Shown here in pieces: positions 22,696-34,472 of a DNA stretch of 64,000 nt. The number at the start of each line of letters is the position of its first letter. Positions within the stretch are counted from its first letter, which is position 1. The DNA comes from Sclerotinia nivalis (lineage: Eukaryota; Ascomycota; Leotiomycetes; Helotiales; Sclerotiniaceae). Below the pieces are notes generated by a model. The model worked only from the letters and a program-made list of their open reading frames with translations. It was not told the origin of the DNA and ran no database searches. The position numbers and the translations under genes were made by a program. The DNA is taken from NCBI GenBank assembly GCA_029531795.1, contig JAPEIS010000012.1, positions 62,001 through 126,000 on the forward strand. The letters are read 5' to 3'.

Positions 22696-22980
22696 TGTTA
22701 AGATCATATAGGCAAAGAATCAATTAGTCGTAAAACCATAGCTAAATTTTTCATTACCCTTTCTAATCATAAATAAACTATTACTTTTAAATTCAATCAA
22801 TAAAGAGATATCAGAACACCTATAATTCGCCATCATTTCTATCCTTTCATAAACAATACAAAAAAGCTTATTTACTAAACATTCCAAACTGATCGATGAT
22901 ATTCCTACACTGATAATTCGAAATGAGAACGCCTCCGTTTAGGTTTCTTGTTTTGACGAAACTGTTGCGTGATCGTAACA
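22696..22980 (-). repeat. 5' LTR, family C
   Basis: Full-length partner of 15596-15880, ending with an intact GATCGTAACA. The two LTRs differ almost only by C/T and G/A, as expected if RIP rather than age caused most of the divergence. Confidence 0.9.
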
Positions 22981-22985
22981 TTAGT

Positions 22986-25900
22986 AATAAATAGTAGAAC
23001 TAATGATTTAATAGATAACTAATCGATTTAAAAGATGATTGATTTATTTGCTAAATCGAAGTTAAAAATGGTTTTGTTTGAAATAAATATGAAAAGATTG
23101 TTATCTAAATCGATGAGTTTTTAGATTCTAATGATTAAATATTTATTTTGCAAACGAAGATACCATTTTGGTTATTGAATATAAATAATAAGAAAAAGAA
23201 TATCAGATTGGTTTTTCGTTATATTAGAAAGTAACAAAAAAAAGATATGGATTGATTGAATTTATAATGAAAATAGAAATAAAGTAAAGAAAAGCGATTT
23301 TTTACAAATTGAATAATTATATAATAAAAGTTTGGGTAAATTAAAAGCTATCAGACTTATAATTATTATAAGAAATCAAAAAGAAGATAATTATATTGAA
23401 TAAGAATTATATTGAATGATTTGCTTTCGATCTTAAAGATTGAAAATAATATATATAGACTGAATAGAAACTATCTAGCTGATGAGATACATCGATTAAA
23501 CTAGACTTCGATCTATAGTATATCAAAAGAGGATTGACGATCATAAAGATCGACAAGATCTAGAAGGGCCTGATAACTAATGTAAAAAGAGGGGTATAAT
23601 GATCGTAGATCACTAGTCATGTGATTAGGTATCATGTGATTACCCGTGACAATATTATAATATAATAAGTACTATAAGGTTTTCTTTAAATTAAGGATTT
23701 TATTTAATTTTCAATACCTTTCAGATTTGGATTCAATTCCAGATAGTAATTCTTTAGATAGTATTGTAAACGTACTCTTATTTCAATAATACTAATCTTT
23801 TCTGGTCTTATTGTTTAATATTAAAAATGTTTTCTTTTATTTTTCTTTTTATCATTTTATATTTCAATTATGATTGTTAAATCAATTTCCCTTTGTATTC
23901 TTTATATATCCTAAATTAATATCAATATTGCTATATCGCAAGTTTTTTGTAATGGAGATATTTGTAATAAATGATATAAAAATCGATATTCAAAAGTTTG
24001 AACTTTCAGACAAAAAGATTAGTATTTGGAATAATGTTTTATATATATTCCTTTTTAATTTGATAAATCCTATTGATTAGTAATTCAAGTTAGATATATT
24101 CTTAGAGAAATTTATAATGATCTTTGAAAAAATTAAGATGTTTAATTCGATAAAGTACGAACTTTACCTTTTTGATAACTTTAAAGATTTAATTTATATA
24201 AAGAAATTGCAAATCGCTATTAAAAACATTATTAAGGTAGCTAAAAAGAATATTGCAATCGATATTATTTTGAGATTCGAAATTCGAGATATTCAATCAA
24301 AATCGAATATTCATTTTTTTCCAGTAAAGAAAACTAGTATCAAAAAACAAATACAACTTAAAGGAAAGATCTATAGGAATACAAAATTGAATATAAGAAT
24401 TTCAAAGCGAAAAATGGAAACATCTTCAAAATCCAAATTATCAAAAAAGAAGCCTTTATTACAATTATCAAATTAAAATATATCTTCTAAGAATGAAAAA
24501 CTCAAAATTCAAATGAAATACTCAATAAAGTTTAAGCTTAATACATTTATTATATCTCGAAGATCTGATATCGTCATCAGTAATGATCAAGAAGATATAA
24601 ATATTGAGGATTTAAATAAAATAAAATTTCAGAAATTTAATTTGAGAGTTGAAGAATCTTCAAACTTAGTATAAGATATTGTAATATATTAAAATACTCG
24701 AAACTAATAAAAAAAAGATATATTAACAATACAAACTTTTCTATCGAATTATAAATTTCAGATATCTTTGATTTCAATAACGAATATAGATAAAATATAT
24801 TTTGTAAATTTTATAAATAAAGCAAATCGTAAAAACCATTAAAAAAACTCGAGCTTTCTAAAATCAATCTTGAATTCTATTTCAAGGTTTATTAAATATA
24901 TAATATATTCTAGATACTTTAATTCTATTAATACATTTTGATATCGCTTTAATACTTTATATTAGTTCTATTGATATCGATTAGTAAAAAATCGATATCA
25001 AAAGAATTTATATAAAGCACTATCGGTACTCTTTCGGCGTCGACTACAGAGTTTATTTATTCCGAGATTTTCCGGGGCTCAAAATATTTTACGGATATAG
25101 CCTTCGCACAAATTGTATTTAAGAATATTCCTACTATAGAATCGTAACTCCTTGAGCTATATATTATCAATAAAAAGAGATCTATTATTCTACTTATGAC
25201 ACCAGTAATAGATCTTTTTATAATATATAGATCTTTTATTGATATTATTTTACTTGGATAAATATTTGTTTGATAAAATTAAACAAATATTATATATATA
25301 TTATAATTTCGGGATTCTATATATCGGTAAAGATATCGAAAATAGAGATTGAATCTTTAAGATCTTTATCTTTGATATTAGAAAGTTTGTATACAAATTA
25401 TTAATAAATAAAGAAAACAGATTTAATATTTTTTCGAAATTTAAATATTATTTTTGATTGAATTAAAGTTGTAGATAATTCTAATAGAGTTGATTGAATA
25501 GTAGTCGATATAGTAATAAATTTTTTAAGATAATTTTAAAAATTGAAATATAATTATAAGATCTTTAGTTTCGATTATATAGTGATATAATATTGATAAA
25601 ATCGAGATCTGAATTTAAATCTGAATCTAGATCTGGATTTGAATTTGAATCGAATCGATATATTATTGATCGAGGTTTCCGAGTTTTTTTGGTATTGATT
25701 ATTTATAACAAGATTGAACTGTCTTTCCTGTTCAACAATAGAGTCTTTTGAAGGGTAGAATATACTATTATAATAGAAATAGAAGACTTTATAATATAAT
25801 AATATTCTATAAAGAAGAGAAGAAAGTATTAGAAAGAGTATCGATTGTATAGGGGATGGATGTTTCAGATATTCATATAGACTAATTAAGAACGGGTTAT

Positions 25901-26363
25901 GAACCTGTGACAGGAAATATAAAAACTTTTAAGTTCATCGATTTAATCAGAATAATTACTAGATCATAATATCTTATCAGAATATAAAAAGAAGAGAAAA
26001 AAAAGATAACAAAAGAAAAAAGAAAAAGTTAGAAAAAGAAGAAATAGAAAAATGAGAAATAGAAAAGATAAACATTGAAATTGAAAAAGAAAAAGAAGTT
26101 TAAATCTCTTTCCAATTTAAATATTAAATTATTTATTTCATTTTCTTTATTATATACTTTAGCATTAGTAAAACGGAGTTCATCTTTCAGAACTAGTTTT
26201 CATTTCCTGTATCCAACTAAAAAGATTAAATATATCTCAATCGCTCAAACTATATACTTAACCAAACCAATAAACCAACTTACTTTCATTATATTATCTA
26301 TTAAGAGTTCGCAAAAGCCTCTAGCCATCTTAGATAGTCTTAAACTCAATGTAGACATTAATT
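22986..26363. other. AT-rich decayed DNA without a recognisable gene
   Basis: Very AT-rich. The longest open stretch is 24117-24476 (+, 119 codons, basic, ending KMETSSKSKLSKKKPLLQLS), which continues after its stop with more Lys/Asn/Ile-rich codons; no family is recognisable. Minus-strand starts resembling LTR ends (TGTCACGGGTAATCACATGA read down from 23652; TGTCACAGGTTCATAACCCG read down from 25918) suggest further LTR elements. A foldback of about 15 bp arms lies at 25173-25226. Confidence 0.4.
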
Positions 26364-26479
<116 letters not shown>

Positions 26480-27257
26480 TTAATTAACAATAGTTAAATA
26501 GTTTTTCGAACACGCAACCTAAAGAAGAGACTCAGCTTGAACAAATGATGGTTAATGTAAATATGTATATGACAATAGCCAGCTAAGAACAAAGTGAGAA
26601 GGCTTACATATTAAAAATAATGGATGAAATAACAAAATCTAGAGTGATTTCACTTGGCACGAATCAATGGACTGGGTGCATGCTTATATCTTAGAAAGGG
26701 ATAGTAACAGTAGAGTGGGTAGTTGATAGTAAAAAACAATATAAAAGAAAGAAAAAGAACCTTTGTGATACGGAAATAGGAAAAAGACAATCGAAGATTT
26801 GGGGTACTAAATACTCTTAGATAAAATATCCGGTCATCGGGTGTTTCACCAGCCCGTTAAATTCAATGGGAACCTTCAAATCCCACCCACTACAAAGTTC
26901 ATATGCATTCCCTCATTAATCTCAGCTCATCCAAAGCTAAATTTGCTAGGTGTCTGGATATATTTCTACATTGCTACTGAGTAAAACCAGGACCATCCAT
27001 AACCTCGGAATACTAATTCCACCATTGCCCATATCGAAATACGACTAGTACACTTGCCTGATTCCCCAAACATGGACGTCTGAACCACGTGTAATACCAT
27101 TATCATAGACGGGTATTGTAGAAGAGAATTGAAACTTTCTTCTACTGTCTATATGATGAGGAGCTAACGCACTAGCTTGCCAACGTGTTTGCCCCTTACA
27201 TACGCATGCATGCTTTAAAGTCCTTGCTTTGGACCCCTCGCCGACTAACCTATCCCA
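26480..27257. other. transition zone, no gene seen
   Basis: Composition shifts from AT-rich to the ordinary level of the gene block. I see no open frame with coding character, no terminal repeats and no RNA gene. The last part is presumably 3' flank of the phosphotransferase gene. Confidence 0.5.
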
Positions 27258-28577
27258 TCACAGAAACTCATTTATCAACTTAGAGTAAAATCCAACCTTT
27301 CCATCACCATAGAGCCTCATAGCAGTAGCTATTTGTTGCCTCTTTGAATCACTCAGAGCTTCCGAAAGAGAATATTCATGGTCATGATTACTTTGACTCT
27401 CTGCCAGTTTCACGGCTGCAATGTATTCAGCCTGGTCGGTAAATTTTTGAATCAATGCAGGAACTTTGGGTAAACCATTTCCGTCATAGTTGAAAGGTGC
27501 GTCCATAGCAGGCGGAGTCACCGAGAGATTTAAAGGGAAGTCTCCAAATATCTCCCAAGGTCCAGCGAAAGCCATTTCCCAATCGATCAAACCAACAATT
27601 CTATATTTGTCGTCAACAATAATGTTGTTGTGACCAAAGTCACCGTGACAAAGGGGAAAGGGGCCGTTATCACGGACGGAAAGTTTACTAGCTATTTTGC
27701 CGATGGCTTCTGGGAACGACGCTACTCCTTGGATGACTTCGGCAGCGTATGGACCAGATGCTGCTCGTAATTCCTCTTCCGACATACGAAATTCAACATT
27801 GGATGCCCAAGCTTTGTAGAATTCGGTTGCCGTATCAAAGGGACCACCTATTCCTGGAATGGGGCCTTGCTCATATGTGCCGTCGTCATTGATAGAGATG
27901 ATTGTTCCAATCTTAGGCAACTGCACTACGGATAGCTCGACCTAAGAACGTATAAGTCAATGGGTTATCCAAAATTTATTATTACCTACTAACATGTGTT
28001 TTTGCCATTCCGTTCAAAAATGTCTGCATATACTCTTGCGGTACCTCCATACCCAAATCCATGCCAACATTACCTTCCAAACAGTCCATTAACATGAACG
28101 GTGCTTTCACAATGCCATCGTTAGTCATGTCAAAGGCATGGACTTCAGGAGTTGGTAGGCCTGACTTTTGTCGCACGAGGGAAATTGCGTTGAGCTCACA
28201 ACTCATTTGTCTTTTCACTGTAGCCTTGTCGTAAGTCGACTCTCCCAGACGAGGCATTCGAATACGCGCTATCCATCGTGCTTTGTCGGTAAACTCGATA
28301 ATCCGCACCACATAGTTGTAGCCAAGACCAATATCTGGAAGTAAAATGCAATTGGTGGCATCCAAGTTTCGCTTCTTTACTGCATATTCCAAAAGTCCAG
28401 GCCAATTTACAGATGCCAGAAACTTCTCAGTTCGGGAACGAAGCGCACCATGTTGCAATGAGAACAAGTCCCACCGATACCCGGAAAATGAATCTTCTTC
28501 ATCTCCTAAATCTTTATCAGTGTACAAATTTGAAGATGATTATTTAAGAGCTTACGGGAGGTATCACTAGATTCCAT
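27258..28577 (-). CDS. aminoglycoside phosphotransferase (APH) family protein
   Basis: Three exons: 28577-28556, 28505-27994, 27941-27258 (405 aa). Introns of 50 bp (GTAAGC...TTTAG) and 52 bp (GTTAGT...CTTAG) keep the frame and restore the family sequence THVELSVVQLPKIGT at the second junction. The start ATG (MESSDTSRDEED) is in the short first exon; the Met at 28527 lies inside intron 1. Kinase-fold hallmarks are HGDFGHNNIIVDD (catalytic loop) and LIDWEMAFAGP (metal-binding Asp). PFMLMDCLEGN is the hinge region. GPIPGIGGPFDTATEFYKAW is typical of the large fungal APH family. Substrates of these proteins are mostly unknown; antibiotic resistance should not be assumed. Probably cytosolic, no signal peptide. 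Confidence 0.9.
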
Positions 28578-28949
28578 GATCGAAGGCTTTTCCTGCTGTT
28601 GAAAATAAATATAATGATGCAAATGAACGATTAATAAGTGAACAAAATAGTAAGATTTTGTAACCATAAGATGATTATATAAGCACGGGCTCTTTTATTA
28701 GAGACAAGCTACTCATGCGGTCAGTCAATCAAATAGATTCATTCGCTACAAGCAAACGTCTGTCTCGCTGCTGATAAAACTCCCCGCCTCATTATTATCA
28801 GATGCTAAACAAACTTTCCCTTGAAGTCTATTCGATATTATATTCCATATATTTTGTTAATTTCAGTCTATTTAAGAAGTACATATGTAGTAGATAACTA
28901 ATTGTTATAGAGTATAACCCGTACTTTGTACTCAATACCAACCGTCAAA

Positions 28950-29076
28950 ATGACTACCGCTTTTCCAGTAAGTATCAAGCCGCCCTAAATACTACTGCTG
29001 ATAAGTATTTAACTTTCTAATGCCTAAGAGTCCTTCAGTAAACAACGCAGTCTTGGCTGAAGTCCTTGTCAATTAG
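28950..29076 (+). pseudogene. possible 5' end of a lost gene (exon, intron, short exon)
   Basis: CAAA before ATG gives a good fungal start context. ATGACTACCGCTTTTCCA is followed by a perfect donor GTAAGT and, 61 bp later, by TGCCTAAG as acceptor with a CTGATAAG branch-like site between. The second exon runs only 15 codons (S-P-S-V-N-N-A-V-L-A-E-V-L-V-N) to TAG, so at most a 21-residue peptide results. It could be a truncated gene or a uORF-like chance structure. Confidence 0.25.
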
Positions 29077-29433
29077 TGGGAAAGTATTTATAGTACATGC
29101 TGCGCTTTGTAAAAATTCAGATAAGCGCGGAGAGAGGTTACCTGCGGTAGCAAAACTAGTATGGTAGTATGATAGAGTAATAAAGAGCAAAAGTTGATTA
29201 TTGTACAAGTTGTTAGTTTGAGTTTATCAGCAAAGGTCTTCTGGGAGACGTCCCTCCTTCCTTTTCGCAGTCTGTCATTTTGATATGTATTTCATCATCT
29301 TCGCTACGGGTAGTCTCAGAAATAATTGAATCATTTCTTTCAACGCATGTTCTGGATCATCATGACTGTCTGACAACTAAATGAACTTGCTACTACCGTA
29401 TTAAGGCAGTTACAACAGTAACCAACGTGACAA

Positions 29434-29488
29434 ATCCCATCCCGTCCCACAAATCCATCCGGGTGAGAAGGGGTGGGATGGATGGGAT
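29434..29488. repeat. imperfect inverted repeat (foldback)
   Basis: ATCCCATCCCGTCCCAC (29434-29450) pairs with GTGGGATGGATGGGAT (29473-29488) with about two mismatches around a 22-base loop. It may be a terminal piece of a small DNA transposon or an RNA hairpin. Confidence 0.45.
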
Positions 29489-29607
29489 CGGTGGAATAGC
29501 AGAGAACGAAGGTCTATACAGGGTCATGACTACTACAATCAAGGAAATTATCCACCAACAATGAGTTTAGTAATTGCAGTGTGCGGGATTCAGCACGCAA
29601 TCTATGT

Positions 29608-29760
29608 GTCCAATATTCCGGCCTAGTAGATTAGATGCAAGCTTTCAATGTTTGAAATGAATCCAACATTTGAGGTATTTTCAAAGGAATTCAATATTTT
29701 ATTTGATCTGTGTAGTCTATGAGATTCAGGACCGAAGAACTTCTTGGCCGCATTGTGGAA
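29608..29760 (+). mobile_element. MITE-like element, copy 1 (left end only)
   Basis: GTCCAATATTCCGG starts a stretch alignable for about 100 bp with the element at 50073 (shared GCTTTCAAT and TTCAATATTTT blocks). The right terminal repeat is not recognisable, so the end given is approximate. Confidence 0.4.
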
Positions 29761-31620
29761 AAAGGCGGATTGCTACTGCGGATGGCTAATACGGAGTAGA
29801 TGATGAAAATGTTTCCTCGGATCCTGGAAGAAGGCTTAAGTCGCGCCCACAAACAGCACTACTGTTTGGTGGTTGATGGTTGTCGACGCAGTAATCAGCG
29901 ACAGCGGCAACGTACCGGCTAGCAATTGCGAGCTAATTGCGAGCTAATTGCGCTCGGTTTCGCCCGTCCCGTCACAAAGGGTATGTTGCGCCAGGGATTC
30001 TGTTATTTACTACAACGTGCATCCAAAGAATATCAGCTTAATTTCTCATAAAAAGACTACCAGTAACTTTGTAGAAGTACTTGATGGTGTCTTAATAGAC
30101 GATCTTGCTTTCTGAGGTCAGAGGTGGGGTAAGGTTACGTTTATTTTCCGTGTTCTGGCACCAAGAAGATTAAAAACAGGACCACCAGAACACCAAGTCC
30201 AATCCGAATCTGATCCTCAGTCTACCCAAATATTTTCAGTGGGAATTTCACATTTCGGAAGTTGGTATTATCTTTTCCTTCAAGAGTTTACCTCTTGAAT
30301 GATTGCACATGTGAGTGAGTGAGTGAATCGTCTTTCTTAGTAATTTAATCATGCAGACATGTCGCGAACCTGGAAATCCAAACAGTTCAATTCCATCTCA
30401 ACAAAACAAAAAGGATATTCGGTGCAAGAATTCTCCCGGGAAACAAACAGAGTCTATGACTTAATTATTGCGACAACTTTTAGGGCAGACCAGGATCGCA
30501 ATGGACGTCGAAACAGGGGAGAGGGTGAATGAGGGGCAAACGCGATAGCAAGCATCTGCGGATTTCACAAAAGCCTATTCCGTTGTACTGGAAAATAAAT
30601 CGATGAATTGAAATATAATGGCGCGGGCTAAATATATCGACAGTGCGAGTGTCAGAAAGTCGAGGAAGGCGAAGCAGGCAAGAGCATTCAATCGATATAT
30701 CTATACAAATGGGGTGTCATACAGGATGTTAAGGTGCGAAGGAATGGAACTCCGGGAATCAACTACAGATTGGCAGGGGATGAAGAGGAAGTCCAAGAAT
30801 TTTGCGACTGACCATTCAAGCACATCCGTAGTCTTGGATAATGGTATCAGTGACAGGAATATAAATACGGAACAAGTAGTTCTCTCATGAATGCCATGGA
30901 AAATTTGGATGGGTGGTGGATTCGTGTCGAGCATGGAAGCCTCTCTCTCGAAGTCATCGCAAATTCTACTCCGTTTCAATCTCAAACCTTCAAGGTCTTA
31001 TCCTTTGCTTGTCCAAATATGCGCTTTTCAATCATTTTCTTGATGGCAAATCATTTGTCACGGCGATGTTGTGAATTTGGTCTTCGTCAAAATCTATCTC
31101 TTCTTTAGCTTTTTGGTCTGTCAAACTTTCAAGCTTGACCACCCAGCGAAATTACCCTCAAGCTCTTGACACAAGTTATAAGTTCGGTGACATAAGATCA
31201 TTTTCTTTAGGTATGCAATGCGGCGCAAAATTGTTTCCCAATAAAATTATTTTGCGACAATACACATTCCACTGGGTATAGTCAATACTTTCCACACCTT
31301 CCATCTTTTTACAATACCCAGCGTGAGTTATCCCATCAAACCATTTAGCAATTTCATGGTGGTAACTGGGTGATTCCCGGCTCCTTTCTCCAAGAGTATT
31401 TTGAACAAGTAAGGATTTCTCGTTCTTATCATCGAAAGTTTCAAATACAGAGGTCTTGGTAAATCTCTGATTTCTGTATTGCGAGTTCATTCCATAGAAC
31501 TTCCTATTCTGTCCTTCATCCCACTCCACATTTTCTTTTCCATTCCATCTACAAAATAAATATTGACACCTCGATGTTTATTGATAAATGTTGTTTACCC
31601 ACTTGATATGATCTCTCTTG

Positions 31621-31628
31621 TATAAAAG
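31621..31628 (+). promoter_or_regulatory. TATA box candidate of the lipoxygenase gene
   Basis: TATAAAAG lies only 29 bp before the first ATG (31650). Either the leader is extremely short or translation begins at a later Met (31668 or beyond); no other upstream element is obvious. Confidence 0.35.
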
Positions 31629-31649
31629 TTCTTCTCCAAATTTGCAATC

Positions 31650-33881
31650 ATGTCCGCTTCTCAGGGAATGAATGTTGCAAATGGCACCAATGGAGCTACG
31701 ACGGCGAATGGACCCACAGCTAGGTCACCAGAAAACTCAAAGATGGTGAATGGTACGAAAGAGAAAAGGCCAAACATCTTTCGAAGGCTAATCCGGAGGC
31801 CTAAGAAGACCCAACCAAAAGTCGCAGGCACAATCGTTGCAACGCCCGCTGAGATCAATGAAGCAACAGCAAAATTGTTCGCAAGGCTGGAGGAGAGGTA
31901 TGTTATTATGGATATAATGTATGATACACCTGAGACTAACTTACACCTTAGGTACGCGGACAATTTTAGGGCCCAAGGTTTTGAGGCAGAGAGACCATTC
32001 ATACCTCGCAAATTCGAGACACAACGAGCACTCTATCAATGGGCACTTCCGGGAAGCACAACTCCCTCATACCCTCCTCACTTGAAATGGATACCTCTCG
32101 ATGATCGTGTAGGACTGCTTAAAATTTTCAACCTCAAGCGATTCGTTGACGTCTCGGTCTCACTTCTCCCCAGGATTCCGCCTGAGATCTCAAATCTCCT
32201 ATTCGGAGATCCTTACAATGGAACTACCATGGCAATGTTAGAAGAAAGAATGATGGCTCTACACAATGAAGAGAAGAACGTTGGAACTGAACCCAGCATT
32301 GGCTATCGTAAGGATTGGTATTGTGATGCAGTGTTTGCTCAACAATATTTTACCGGTCCTAATCCTTCGTCCATCGCTCTGGCCGGTCAAACTTGGCTTG
32401 ATAGGTTCAAAAAGGCTGCCTTTGATCAAGGCAATAAGGAAATCCATAGTCTCCTAGAGAGATTCAATTCAAACTCCTTCTATATCCAAGATTGTAGTTT
32501 CTTCCGCGAATGGGCTGGCGCTTCGCCCGACGCTATTCTTAAATCCGATAATGGTAAAAGATTTGGATGCGCCTCTGTAACATTGTTCCATCTAAATGCA
32601 GATGGTGATATTCATCCTTTGGCTATTGTTTTGGATTACAAAGTCAGCATGGAGAATTCGGTCACGATCTTCAATAAAAGAATAAATCCAAAGGATCCAA
32701 AGGATAATGAGCACGATGATTGGCCATGGAGATATGCCAAAATGTGTAGTTTGGCTGCCGACTGGACTCATCATGAGCTGACATTACATCTTAATGATTG
32801 CCATTTTGTGGAGGAGGCGAGTGCTGTTGCGGCTTATAGAAGCTTTCCAAGTGACCACATCGTTTACAAGATTTTGGAACCTCATTAGTATGTTTTACCA
32901 TTGATTTTTTTCTTTCTCTCGAAAATTCCTGGGTCACATTTTATGACAACAGCTGATCGACTGTGATATAACAGGTTTAAAACTCTCTCTCTTAACGCCT
33001 CGGCCCGTGAGACTCTTGTTCCGCAGGTTGTAACCAAAATCAATGGGTTCAGTGAGCGGCAAACCTACGATTATCTTCTCAGCTCTTACAGAAACTTCAA
33101 CTGGACTGGCAATTATGTTCCAACTTCTCTCATTACTCGTGGCTTTCCTCTTTCGTCCCTAAACGACAAGAGCGACCGCCGATTTCACAACTATGCATAC
33201 GGGAAAAACATGTCCATACTGTGGCCAATCCTGTTTAAATTTGTCTCTTCTATGCTCGCCACATATTACACCGGCGATGCTGACGTTGCAAAAGACACCT
33301 GTGTGTCTACTTGGTGTAATGAGATGCAATCGCCAATGGGTGGTCAGATGTCCACCTTCCCGAGGATCAGGACTCTCGATGAATTAACGAACGCGATAAC
33401 AATGTGCATTCATATTGCCTCGCCTCAGCATAATGCTATAAACTACCCCCAAAATTACTACATGTCGTTCATACCTAACAAACCGCCATCTCTACAACAA
33501 CCACTTCCTGGAAGTTTGAGCGCTCTTCAGAGGTACAAGGAAGTCGATGTCATCAATTCTCTCCCAGTCAATGACCCATCAGTCTGGATTCAAGCATCGC
33601 AACTTCCCTACCTACTCAGCTATAGGGTTGCCGAAGATCAAACACTTTCGGCTTATGCAAGGGAACTGAGAGACGCCACAATCAATCCCCGGGGGAGATT
33701 CGCTGGGCCAGGAGATACCGGGAGGAGAACAGAGGGGGTAAGAAGAGCAGCTGAAAAATTGTTGCTAGATCTCGACGTCGCAGCAAGAAAGTTCAAGGAG
33801 AATAGTGAGGCGATGAGTGAAGGAATTGCGCCGTATTATGTCATGGATCCTGGAGAATTGGCCGTGAGCGTGCTAATATGA
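31650..33881 (+). CDS. lipoxygenase, with an in-frame TAG at the second exon junction
   Basis: Exons 31650-31897, 31952-32887 and 32975-33881 (697 codons). Intron 1 is 54 bp (GTATGT...CTTAG), restoring RLEERYADNFRAQGF; intron 2 is 87 bp (GTATGT...AACAG). Lipoxygenase marks: WTHHELTLHLNDCHFVEEA and HIVYKILEPH in exon 2, FKTLSLNASARETLVP and IHIASPQHNAINYPQNYY in exon 3, and the C-terminal Ile of SVLI, a metal ligand in this family. Lipoxygenases dioxygenate polyunsaturated fatty acids to hydroperoxides, precursors of oxylipin signals. No signal peptide is visible; the first 60 residues are low-complexity and basic. Oddity: after PH the spliced codon is TA|G, a stop where relatives have an aromatic residue (P-H-W). 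The product would stop at residue 394, before half of the metal ligands. It could be a fresh pseudogene, a sequencing error, or a site of RNA editing or read-through. Confidence 0.85.
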
Positions 33882-34472
33882 TGTCATGTTGCCACCCTTC
33901 AGTTACTTAGGACGTCTTTTCCCTTTTTTCTTTGGTTGGTTGGGCAGCTTTTAACTGTTTTTTGTTCCTCAAATTAGGATTTATACCCAGGCTTGGGGTT
34001 TGGATGGATTTTATGCTAGACATAAATTCAATCTCTACGTTTCAACGTGTCTGGCTCAAGCTTGGAGGACCATGGCGTTGCAATTTTTCTTGCGAAACTT
34101 CCTTTTTGTGTCGTTTCACCTATCTTAGTGATAGACTAATGGTTCAACTGAAGTTTTATATATTTCCAGTCATATTGCACCTCAGATTTAGCTTCGTTTT
34201 TGTACTTTGAGTGAAATTCCTACCTATTGAATCACTTTATTGACCGTTGCATCATCTTTTCCAAACCTCTTTCTTTCAAGGCAAAACTCGACTTTAGATA
34301 CCTCTATCACGCCGTCTCATTCACAAAAAGGCAGAAGCACAAAAAAGTAAGAGCTGTCAATTTGTCAGAATGTCTTGATATTGTACTGATGAATACACTC
34401 AACTTGTCTACATTGATGATTGATCGCTCTGTGTTCTATGCATTATCCACCATCACAACTACGAGCATCATT
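33882..34472. other. intergenic region between convergent genes
   Basis: Presumed 3' flanks of the lipoxygenase (+) and acid phosphatase (-) genes. Short open frames here show no coding features. Confidence 0.5.

Larger units (their letters stand above)
15596..22980 (-). mobile_element. Ty3/gypsy chromovirus, family C, complete with target duplication
   Basis: Two 285 bp direct LTRs (15596-15880 and 22696-22980) are flanked by the identical pentamer TTAGT (15591-15595 and 22981-22985), proving a single insertion of 7385 bp. Coding order on the minus strand is gag, protease, RT, RNase H, integrase, chromodomain. An accessory gene lies on the opposite strand between pol and the 3' LTR (15596-15880). 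RT YLDD and protease D-S-G are intact, but stops are frequent, with Trp and Gln codons the usual victims. The leader next to the 5' LTR shows no tRNA-like primer site I recognise. Confidence 0.92.
28578..31649. other. 3 kb intergenic region with repeat relics
   Basis: Contains the shared promoter side of the APH gene, a possible gene 5' end relic (28950-29076), an imperfect hairpin (29434-29488), a MITE-like left end (29608 on), and a short tandem GAGCTAATTGC array (about 29923-29955). Open frames at 30618-30890 and 31176-31529 lack coding support. Base composition is ordinary, unlike the left block. Confidence 0.5.

Noticed and set aside
27258..28577. Antibiotic-resistance determinant or transferred bacterial gene
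   Set aside because: The gene has two typical fungal introns and belongs to a large fungal APH family; nothing suggests resistance or recent transfer.
30618..31529. Open frames of 90-117 codons on both strands
   Set aside because: They overlap antisense to each other or lack splice partners, domains and conserved-looking composition; not enough support for genes.
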